Positions 56,585-64,000 of a DNA stretch of 64,000 nt are shown piece after piece. Positions within the stretch are counted from its first letter, which is position 1; each line of letters begins with the position of its first letter. The position numbers and the translations under genes were made by a program. The notes beneath the pieces were generated by a model. That model was not told the origin of the DNA, did not search any database, and worked only from the letters and a program-made list of their open reading frames with translations. Source of the DNA: Dysidea avara (lineage: Eukaryota; Porifera; Demospongiae; Dictyoceratida; Dysideidae); NCBI RefSeq assembly GCF_963678975.1, contig NC_089277.1, forward strand, positions 26,796,672 to 26,860,671. Direction: 5' to 3'.

Positions 56585-56848
56585 GAATATTAAAAATTAT
56601 AAATTTAAAAATAAAGTAGGAATCCAAACGATAAAAAGTAGTGAAACAAGAGAAGAACGATGTTAGCTATTACAGCATAGCTCGGTGGGAAATTCATACT
56701 TTGGCATTGAACACAAATTTATGTCATGCCAAAGTAGGGATTTCCCACCGAGCTATGCTGTAATAGCTACCATTGTTCTTCTCTTGTTTCACTACTTTTT
56801 ATCGTTTGGATTCCTACTTTATTTTTAAATTTATAATTTTTAATATAC
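56585..56848. mobile_element. Foldback with near-perfect ~115-bp arms
   Basis: ATTAAAAATTATAAATTTAA ... GGTGGGAAATTC and the complementary right arm enclose a ~35-bp loop. Contains AAAAAGTAGTGAAACAAG, linking it to 55480-55690 and 62625-62895, while the rest of the arm is unrelated. Confidence 0.9.
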
Positions 56849-56988
56849 TAGTACTTGTAGGGAATAGGAGTATTGCTCAAAAATATAATAGGTACTGTAG
56901 TTTTAACTATTGTCTGCTATAACACAATTAAATTACAGATGTGTTCACCATTTCACCTCTTCTAAGGTTCTTACACTACACACTGTAC

Positions 56989-57042
56989 CTGATTTCTTTG
57001 ATGAGATATTTGTTTGTCATCAGTCTTGCTAAAATACTCAAA
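56989..57042 (-). CDS. PITRM1: PITRM1-like portion B exon (LSILARLMTNKYL)
   Basis: 54 nt. Completes Ser and reads LSILARLMTNKYLIKEI plus the first two bases of Arg, matching SLKILARLMTxKFLHxEIR. Acceptor TTTATAG|T, donor CAG|GTACAG. Confidence 0.93.
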
Positions 57043-57444
57043 CTATAAAATGAAAGATATCAGTGAGCATTAAATACAACAAATATGTACTTATGTAATT
57101 AGATATGGAAGACAGTGTTACTCTGTACTAACAACACAAAGAAAAAGCAATGAACTAAAAGTGAAATCTTATATAGTGTGTGTACTGTATAGTAGAACAC
57201 TTTGGAAGTACAAAACATTGAAGAATTTGGCAAATTGTCCCCTAATTCATCAAACATTCCCCTCCAAAGTACATGTCCAGTTATCGTCGTCTATATGCAA
57301 TGTGTAGTGACAAGTGATGAAGTATGACCATTCACCAAAATTTTTTCGCCAATCAGATTTTGCCAAAGTTCCTTATTGCCAAAGTTTCCTACCATTCAGT
57401 AGTGTGATATGTTGATCTACTGACCATAAATGATGTGTAACTAC

Positions 57445-57557
57445 CTGGCATGATCATGATGTGTGTAGTGAACACTTTTTACTGAAGAACTACAATAGTT
57501 TACTGGGAATGGAAGTTGATAGTGACACTTGTGACTGGTAGGGATGAAGTTCTCATT
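57445..57557 (-). CDS. PITRM1: PITRM1-like portion B exon (LPFPVNY)
   Basis: 113 nt. Reads NENFIPTSHKCHYQLPFPVN then YCSSSVKSVHYTHHDHA, matching ...xxMPFPVNYVxExxxTVPYTxPDHAS. Acceptor TTATTAG|AAT, donor CAG|GTAGTT. Confidence 0.93.
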
Positions 57558-57706
57558 CTAATAAGAAAAATTCACATGTCTTGATTATTAGATATATGGC
57601 ATTTTAATATGGTTTATCATTAGAAAGTTAAAACACCTAACAGAACATTCAGTACAATACATTTCAATAGAGTGACTTGTTAACATGTAAAAAACAACAA
57701 TAGATA

Positions 57707-57822
57707 TGTGACTGAATTTGAGAAAACAAGACTTCCACACACATCCACTATTATGATTTTGAAGCAATGTAGGAGTAAAGTGTGTTGTGTGTGGAAGCAT
57801 TATTTTGTCAAATTCGGTCACA
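57707..57822. mobile_element. Short TA-flanked miniature element
   Basis: TGTGACTGAATTTGAGAAAA and its near complement, TA on both sides, 116 bp. A compact member of the TGTGACCGG family, inside a portion B intron. Confidence 0.8.
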
Positions 57823-57843
57823 TATTCTGATATAACATCCAAT

Positions 57844-57869
57844 AACACTCTAATAGAACAATCATTCAC
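57844..57869 (+). repeat. Dispersed motif abutting a splice donor
   Basis: ACACTCTAATAGAACAATCA runs directly into the six intron bases of the donor of exon 57870-57978 (minus strand GAG|GTGAATGAT). Confidence 0.8.
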
Positions 57870-57978
57870 CTCAACATAAGATGGTAGACAGTCCATCCCA
57901 CCAGTGACAGAGGACAGGAAGCCATCCATTGCATTTGTGGCTACCTCAATACCATCAGCAGTAGCATTGAGAGCACAT
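57870..57978 (-). CDS. PITRM1: PITRM1-like portion B exon (RCALNAT)
   Basis: 109 nt. With split Arg reads RCALNATADGIEVATNAMDG then FLSSVTGGMDCLPSYVE, corresponding to the family's (M)RCSVNATxxx...FLxSI. Confidence 0.9.
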
Positions 57979-58208
57979 CTAGAAGAATGACAGTTGTGTT
58001 TGTGAATTTTGTCATACTAACTAAATGTTTACAACAGATGTGTGTAGCTCATGAAGAATACCGAATAAAAATATTTTATAAAGTGGATGGATGTAAGTAA
58101 ATTTTGCTTGTTCTAGACAATGGCTATGGCCTACTGAGTAAGGCAACAGCCATATAACATACAAATTTCTTTACATAAAAGAAATTCCCTTTAGTACAGT
58201 ATTAGTAC

Positions 58209-58309
58209 CTGAACTGAGTGTCCACAAGTACATGAGCTGCAATTGATGTCATTTTAGCACAGACATCACTCCAGTCTTCTTTCTCTGAAAGATCTTTCAA
58301 AAATTTCAC
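58209..58309 (-). CDS. PITRM1: PITRM1-like portion B exon
   Basis: 101 nt. Reads VKFLKDLSEKEDWSDVCAKM then TSIAAHVLVDTQF. Fits after ...FSGMQQ in frame; the poorly conserved helical region before the RCxxNAT block. Confidence 0.85.
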
Positions 58310-58710
58310 CTGAACAGACAGTCATTTACACGAAAGAGTACATCAAGTTAAACACATGCTATACTGTCAGTAATGTACCACTAAATTACATGCACTCAAC
58401 TGGACCACTGAAAACAGATATAACTGTATTAATCCTTTAGTGCTAGCCTGTGTTACAAATGTATTGTTTGTGTGAGTGCCAGGAGAGTGTCTATCACAAT
58501 TGTTAAGATGTATACATGTAGATGTGATGTATGGTACAAGCCAAATGGAGGAGAATACAATTAAATTTATCCTTTATACTAATGAGAACAAAAACACACA
58601 TTCTATAAAATGTTGTGCATTAGGCGAGCCCTGCAATCAATGTATGCACTGAATGTATGTATTTACAATCTGTAAATTAATCTTACACTCAAAGTGTTAC
58701 TATATGATAC

Positions 58711-58876
58711 CTGTTGCATTCCACTGAACATTTCACCCAACACACTGGTAGGTGTTAGGGGACTAGATGATGAACTTATTGCAAATCTGTGACCATTATC
58801 AGCCACACTAAGAGCCATGTTGTTGGCTGTCATCTTAACAAGTGTTTGTAGTCTCTCCAAGTCTTGTAGGTCTGGA
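58711..58876 (-). CDS. PITRM1: PITRM1-like portion B exon (LTPTSVLGEMFSGM)
   Basis: 166 nt. Reads PDLQDLERLQTLVKMTANNM, ALSVADNGHRFAISSSSSP, LTPTSVLGEMFSGMQQ. Matches the NGIxDSGHxYAxxRAxxxLTPAGxLxExFSGMxQ block. Confidence 0.93.
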
Positions 58877-58924
58877 CTATAACATAGATAAGTAGTTGGT
58901 GCATATGTGATTTGTTAAATGTAT

Positions 58925-58973
58925 GTGCGTCCGTGTGTGCGTGTGCGTGCATGCATGCGCGTGAGTGTGGACG

Positions 58974-59005
<32 letters not shown>

Positions 59006-59012
59006 TGTGTGT
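58925..59012 (+). repeat. GTGC/GTGT-rich simple repeat
   Basis: Alternating GT, GC and GTGC units in a portion B intron. Confidence 0.85.
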
Positions 59013-59082
59013 GTGAACACCAAGAGTTTACAATACTACTATTGTTCTTAAATTAACACTATGAAACAGAATACACAAAGGC

Positions 59083-59260
59083 ACACAGTAGTGTGTTATG
59101 CAGCCAAGAAAGCCGGCGTGCAACACTGTGAGTATAACAACAGGAACAAAGACAACAGCATTTTCATGTATGAATAGCTCCATGGTCCCTTTATCAAAGC
59201 ACATCATTTTTTTTTTTGTATTATAGCTGTTTGGTAGGCCACACAGCATATTTGATTAAA
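59083..59260 (-). repeat. Diverged terminal fragment of the composite element
   Basis: CACACAGTAGTGTGTTATGC, AGCCGGCGTGCAAC, and GTGAGTATAACAACAGGAA match the hairpin end of the composites (6425 onward) at perhaps 80% by eye. The rest of the composite is absent. Confidence 0.7.
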
Positions 59261-59700
59261 TTTGCACCAGCTATTTGTGAGATGTGGGTGTTCAAAGTTT
59301 CGATTTAATTTCTTTGCTTTTCTAAGTCATGGAGAGTGGGCAGGGGGAGCTTTGTTATATTTTTGCATACATTGATTTGAACCAGGGAGGGACCTCCATA
59401 CCTAACACCCACATCCGTGACCACTGAACCGCTTATATTTTGGCTGATTACCTCACTTAATTGTTCTGCTTTATAAATGAAAATTCTAATTTAAATAATA
59501 ACTTCATAGATCTACCAATAGTACTAAAACGTTCTATGTATATTCTACTAGAAGTCCTTTAAACATGTGAACTCTATTAGAGTATTACAATAATATTAAC
59601 ATTGCACTAAAATTTGCACCAAAACACATTTAATTCTGCCTTTACTAATCATCATTGTGTCTGTATAGATAAGAAGAAATGTGAGTAAAACCAAACCTCA
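59261..59700. other. Intron of portion B, no recognised feature
   Basis: AT-rich intron sequence; a degenerate dispersed motif (ACTCTATTAGAGTATT) near 59571. Confidence 0.35.
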
Positions 59701-59753
59701 AAGTCAGTCACAGGCTGGCTTTGGGGCCTTATAAAGTACAAAAAGGAAGTGAA

Positions 59754-59936
59754 ATACACACAAAAACAGCTAAGCTATGCAACATGATGTGAGCCTGGGT
59801 GAAAAAAGTTGTGAAATCAAAGATAATTTGATTTCACAACTTCCATCATCGCAGCTGTTTCTTGGCCGCCACCTTTGATTTTTTCACTCAGGCTTTCGCA
59901 CCATTTATTTTCACAGCTTGGCTGTTTCTGTGTGGA
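59754..59936. repeat. Long palindrome, internally deleted copy
   Basis: ACACACAAAAACAGCTAAGC and GCTTGGCTGTTTCTGTGTGG flank only ~180 bp. Preceded by the GTCACAGGCTGGCTTTGGG hairpin half (59706 onward). Belongs with 50699-50970. Confidence 0.7.
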
Positions 59937-60189
59937 TATACAAACACAGCAACATTCAAATACACTCATGTATAGGCTGAATACTACTATACATACTTCA
60001 GAAACACATCATGCCACAGTGAGAACATGTGAGAAATGTGTCTGTCCAGACAGTAAGAGCTGAATATAATACCCTGTAACAAAACATGCGTAGTGAAACC
60101 TTGTATGATGCAACTAGCTATGCAACACTAATAGCATTGGTACTTGATTGTTCAGACATTTGGTACTCCTAATTCAGCCATGTAGCTTG

Positions 60190-60440
60190 TTTTAAAACAG
60201 TGGATGACACCTTGGAAAGGTGGACATTTTGATCACCAGGGCACTTCACTATGGTTCATTAATATTAGCATATGTACATAATCTACATTTAACACCTGAA
60301 ATCAGAACACTTTTCTATTGAGAAGACCTTAGAGCCATGAAAGGGATTCCACTGCATACAATGGTATAAAATATGTACACTGTAGCTTGTAAAGTTTTCA
60401 TTGTACTAAACTTGTTGGTCACAAAATGTAACAGATCTCA
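60190..60440 (+). repeat. Intronic segment also present at 22170-22412
   Basis: Shares GCATACAATGGTATAAAATA-type and GTTGGTCACAAAATGTAACA strings with the 22-kb copy, in the same orientation. Lies just 3' of exon 60543-60663. Confidence 0.7.
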
Positions 60441-60542
60441 AAATACAGGCTCTTTACTCTATGACTGATAGTTAAGAGGTGATAGTATTTTGGTGTGACA
60501 CAAACAACAGAAAATCCAACAGATATTGTACATTAGTAATAC

Positions 60543-60663
60543 CTGTTCATAGCCCAGTTCATTGGAGTGGTGGGAACAAATGTGTGGGGACAGGTTGAGA
60601 CCTCCAGTGTACAGATCAACCTGCTGGGCAAACTGCCTGTGATCTAGATCACCTGCTCCCATC
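60543..60663 (-). CDS. PITRM1: PITRM1-like portion B exon (LDHRQFAQQVDLYTGGL)
   Basis: 121 nt. Completes Gln with the previous exon and reads MGAGDLDHRQFAQQVDLYTG then GLNLSPHICSHHSNELGYEQ. Matches GxGxLDYREQAQQIELKTGGxxxSPH. A pseudogene copy is at 22490. Confidence 0.95.
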
Positions 60664-61074
60664 CTATAGTGTACACATACTGGTAAACATGTGATACCAC
60701 ACAAGTGTCTAAATCATGCCACTCTGTGAAGTCTGTATGATGTTTACACAGACACATGTACAGAGGCTGTCTCTGTAATAATCAAGTTAAAATCCCCCAA
60801 GTGTTGAAATGATAAACATAATCATCTGTATAGACCATTGATCATAAAGACTCTAGTTGAAGGCTACTACTTTCAGAACTAAAACAGGGTACTTTTGAAA
60901 AATGGACACCTTGATGATCAGGTCAGTTGTGTGCTTAACCTCAACAGCATTCCATTACATATAATTATTGTGCCCTGAAGATAGAGATATTACTAAACAC
61001 AAACACTTTCAATGGTCTTAACTGTCAATGCTAAGAACTATAATAATCTGGTGTTACTACATATCTAGACTTAC

Positions 61075-61204
61075 TGTGTTAAGACATTACAGAAAAGCGG
61101 CACATAAATCTTCAGTTCATCAGGTAGTGAAGTGATACTTGCTACGGCTCTGAAGTAGGTAATCCCATTGGTTGGCTGTTTAGCCAGCTGTACTGGTACA
61201 GCAT
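61075..61204 (-). CDS. PITRM1: PITRM1-like portion B exon (QPTNGITYFRA)
   Basis: 130 nt. Reads AVPVQLAKQPTNGITYFRAV then ASITSLPDELKIYVPLFCNV-LT, matching xQPTNGxxYFRAxxSLNTLPEELRPYVPLFCxVLT, the linker between N- and C-terminal halves of the protease. Acceptor CTGTAG|AT, donor CACA|GTAAGT. Confidence 0.95.
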
Positions 61205-61369
61205 CTACAGTGTAGTGTACAAACAATAGTAATAGATATTGTAAAAGCTGTGTGTCTTAAATACACTAGTTCATAGGTGAGCCTTTGACAACATTATGAA
61301 ATAATGTGTACTCATTTCCAAGAAATATTCACATACTTACGTACCTCTAGTGTGAATGCTGCTACTTAC

Positions 61370-61417
61370 CAATGTGAACATGTTCCAGTGTAGTGTCCTT
61401 TATTTTAGGATCAATAT
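61370..61417 (-). CDS. PITRM1: PITRM1-like portion B, first recognised exon
   Basis: 48 nt. Reads (D)IDPKIKDTTLEHVHI with split codons at both ends (acceptor TTTACAG|AT, donor TTG|GTAAGT), equivalent to SDIEPTI... of the family. Portion B as a whole: 12 exons in this window keep one frame for ~420 codons, as expected for a working gene. The protein should act in mitochondria, degrading presequences and other short peptides; the catalytic HxxEH half must lie beyond 61417 and was not found before 64000. Confidence 0.8.
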
Positions 61418-62104
61418 CTGTAAAGAGACATCAGTCACATACAAGCTGTATTGTTCCAATGGTGTGGAATACATAGAAGTATGAAGAAATGAGACACACA
61501 TCTGTTTTGAACAAAGCTGGGGATATTCAGAGGAGGTATTTATGGCCAGTGCCAGCTGTTACAAATAGAGTACACAAGCTAACTGAGTTAGCTTTCTCAC
61601 CAACAACGTGACCAACAAGGACAAATCAAAACCATTTCCCAAATAGCTATGAATATTGTTCAACAGTACTTCTAACAGTAAACAAGCATTGTACTGTAGC
61701 TACTTGTGCTACAATCATTGTCATTGTGTCATTGTGATAATGCACATTATCATATTATGTGTATACACTAAACACAGTACAAAGCAACTTTAATCATCAC
61801 TATACTACAGATGTATGTATATTTTATTAAAAAGTGTTACTTGAATTGTAAATTTAATTCCAGAAAATTAGGCAGATAACCCATTGTGTGTGTAAATTAT
61901 TACTGTGTAAAGTGAAACTATTATCATACAGTACGATAGTAACTGTATAGTAGGGACCACAAAGTAGTAGGCGTGGCCCACGAAATAAAATCACCCAAAA
62001 ACCAGCCTTAGTTTTCCCTGACGACGATGAGGCAGTATTGGTGAGGTAAAATTAAGCCCAAACAAGCTTTCAGATTGACTCGAACTGCTTTCAACAAGTT
62101 GCTA
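61418..62104. other. Intron or upstream sequence of portion B
   Basis: No exon recognised. A TAGTAGGGACCACAAAGTAG string near 61950 resembles the foldback-family arm, but no partner arm is seen. Confidence 0.35.
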
Positions 62105-62545
62105 CGGAATTAAAAAAAAAATTTTATTCGACGGAATTTTCTACCGACTGAGTAAGTAAGTAAGTAACTGACTGATGCCTTCAGACAAGCGTAACTCGAT
62201 AACGGGTAAGGCTACGGGCTAGATTTTTTCACTGTTCGACGTTGCTTCGGCCCGACAGGTGCCTTTTGGCATACCGCAGTACGTACAACGCATTCTTCAT
62301 GGACTTACCAGTGTCCTCCTTTGCGTTCCATTCATCTTTGCTGACAGGGAAAGGTGTCGATTTGGCACGAGCACGTGATGGCTTCCCTTCAAAACAGAAA
62401 TCGTCCGTATTTTTCATACTGGCTATTTTGATTGCAAAGGCACTTTTCAAGCAGTTCTTGATTCGTATTGCTGTGTAATGGGCTGAACATAGCCAACAGC
62501 GAAGCGTAATGGATACTTCACTTTTCAGACGATAATTGATATAGC
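62105..62545. repeat. Dispersed repeat R1, fuller copy
   Basis: Homologous to the pieces at 53555-54800. On the minus strand it contains an exon-like stretch (62308-62412) reading MKNTDDFCFEGKPSRARAKS, then TPFPVSKDEWNAKEDT, followed by a strong donor CTG|GTAAGT. A (GTAA)4 tract lies at 62156-62172. Confidence 0.65.
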
Positions 62546-62624
62546 TGGGGCGCGTGGCGCCATTTCAGATGCGGTATGCGTGGATAAAATTATTTACAAA
62601 AAAAGTTAACAAACAAGTACACAA

Positions 62625-62895
62625 AAAAATTTGGAATTTTCAACTAGAGTAGGGACCATAGCACATCGATAGAAAGTACTGAAACAAGTTGGAGTAGTCC
62701 ATGATATTAAATCACAGTAAAACAATAAGAAGTATTATATCCCTACTGTGCATTTCTGTTATGGTATCTTGAGCACATTAGGGATATAACACTTCTTATT
62801 GTTTTACTGTGATTTAATATCATGGACTTGTTTCAGTACTTTTTATCGATGTGCTATGGTCCCTACTCTAGTTGAAAATTCCAAATTTTTTCGTG
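62625..62895. mobile_element. Foldback, AAGTACTGAAACAAG family
   Basis: GGAATTTTCAACTAGAGTAG / GGACCATAGCACATCGAT and the complementary right arm. Inner arm TCCATGATATTAAATCACAG pairs at 62805-62826. Related by its outer parts to 55480-55690 and 56585-56848. Confidence 0.88.
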
Positions 62896-63330
62896 TACTT
62901 GTTTATACACAGTAGTGGTCATGAAGGCAGGTGGGTACATAAGAGAAGGTATTCTGTAATAAACTCATAGTGTTGGTTTGGAGGTAGTTCAATAATTGCT
63001 TAGGTGAATAGAATATTAAAGTCATAATGAGCATTCATTACCATACAGTGATTAAGAAACATAGCAGAGAAAGTGTGAACTACACATATACTATACAGTC
63101 TTATGCTCACAGAACATGTAATAATACCCCAGAACACACATAGAGGAATAGAGGATATGTGCATTTTATTATCTGAACAAAAAATGATCAATGTAGGTGG
63201 ATTAGCAGCGTGTCTGAGAATTTGTGATGGTGAATGAGACTATTGTAAAATCCCATACAAAAGTACGGGTAGAAAATGTAGCTTGGATATAACTCGCCAC
63301 CTGAACTATCAGATGGGGCTCCTCTTTCCA
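62896..63330. other. Non-coding, no recognised feature
   Basis: Nothing supported on either strand. Confidence 0.35.
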
Positions 63331-63331
63331 G

Positions 63332-63456
63332 TTACTCTGCTATACAGGTAATGCTCTGGAGAAGTTCTTGCAAGCGGTATATTTTCTGCAGTTCACACTT
63401 TCTAAGTACTGTATTCCTACGTTCACTGTCGTCACGTGTGAAAACAACATATGTTT
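63332..63456 (-). CDS. Possible terminal exon, unknown protein
   Basis: A minus-strand open frame reading TYVVFTRDDSERRNTVLRKC then ELQKIYRLQELLQSITCIAE and TAA. Strongly charged and helix-like, but no family match and no clear acceptor. Confidence 0.25.
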
Positions 63457-63529
63457 ATTAGAATTTTTTTCAGTTGCATTGATTGGGAATACATGAGAAG
63501 ACACTAGCTACTTACAATAGCATAGTTAC

Positions 63530-63697
63530 CCATACAGAAGCCAGATAAAAGACTGCTTGGCACAAATGTAACATTGACATCCAGTATTATCCAATGTGGT
63601 TACATCACAATATGTAACAGTAGGTAAATCACCGTTACTATAGCAACACTCCAAGAAAGAAGTGCACCCTTTATTTCCTAATGATGTGTTACAGGTG
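63530..63697 (-). CDS. Possible Cys-rich exon, unknown protein
   Basis: Between an acceptor-like AATACAG and a donor-like GG|GTAACT the minus strand reads TCNTSLGNKGCTSFLECCYS, NGDLPTVTYCDVTTLDNTGC, QCYICAKQ, ending shortly before a stop. The eight cysteines suggest an extracellular module. Family unknown; could be chance. Confidence 0.3.
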
Positions 63698-64000
63698 CTG
63701 TATTTGAAATTAATTACACTAAAAAAGTCTATGTCAGCATACATATATAGCAGGCCAGCATGTATTTTCTCTGAAAAAGTGTCCAAATGACAAAAGAAAA
63801 ACATTCAGGATGGCCTGGAAAGACTTTATTGTACATAGATAACTAAATAAAACCATGAGTGGTTGACATCTGCCATGTCTTGCATCTGATTCAATATTAC
63901 TGTAAACATCTACCATACACATACATGTGTGTATAACATTGTTGGGGGATGACTTAATAACCAGAAAGCTTCTTTCTATGATCATGATAGTTGACCACCA
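63698..64000. other. Right edge, no recognised feature
   Basis: Only short unsupported ORFs. Confidence 0.3.

Overview
This is a repeat-laden, AT-rich nuclear window from an invertebrate animal, most likely a sponge (Demospongiae). The lineage call rests on three things. A secreted protein at 39.4 kb carries the C-terminal domain of sponge-type short-chain collagen C4. A TRIM-like protein at 31.4 kb has B-boxes, a filamin repeat and NHL repeats. Genes are split by short GT-AG introns with a dense load of small non-autonomous transposons. There are no bacterial operons, CRISPR arrays or replication origins.

Confident genes: a tRNA-Ser(GCU) at 779-860 (+); an intronless B-box/coiled-coil/filamin/NHL gene at 31404-33452 (+); a collagen C4-domain gene at 39409-40173 (+) with TATA box, non-coding first exon and an overlapping upstream ORF; and two separate portions of presequence-protease-like genes (PITRM1/PreP, peptidase M16C), both on the minus strand. 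Portion B runs from 61417 down to 50467. Its 12 exons join in frame to the stop codon and encode the last ~420 residues. Portion A runs from 19357 down to 10420. Its five exons encode part of the N-terminal half, and it probably continues past the left edge. Degenerate PITRM1-like exons also lie at 22490-22557 (+, inverted) and 44159-44201 (-). A candidate first exon of an unidentified minus-strand gene is at 47376-47446.

Layout by region. 1-6 kb: tRNA, then a 4.6-kb satellite-bearing composite repeat. 6.4-17.8 kb: two more composites in opposite orientation, lying between or inside portion A introns. 18-22.5 kb: portion A exons, two hAT-type miniature elements with target-site duplications, microsatellites, and a segment duplicated from the 60-kb locus. 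22.6-38.3 kb: a degenerate 31-bp satellite interrupted exactly by a 14.9-kb block with hAT-like terminal repeats and a perfect 8-bp target-site duplication. The block holds the NHL gene, LINE and SINE remnants and a fourth composite. 39-44 kb: collagen-domain gene and a 1.4-kb foldback. 44.5-47.3 kb: a four-level nest of transposons. 47-64 kb: portion B with many miniature elements in its introns, then a poorly understood right end.

Three repeat systems stand out. (1) A composite element joins a long palindrome, a second small hairpin, an array of 31-bp repeats and an ~820-bp module ending in a hairpin, always between A and T. This resembles Helitron/Helentron-type insertion but no transposase is present. 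(2) A ~17-bp motif, CTCTAATAGAGCAGTCA and variants, with a palindromic CTCTAWTAGAG core, recurs in more than 20 places inside unrelated elements and introns. (3) Several families of perfect or near-perfect foldbacks occur. All gene identities come from reading translations against remembered family patterns; no database search was possible.
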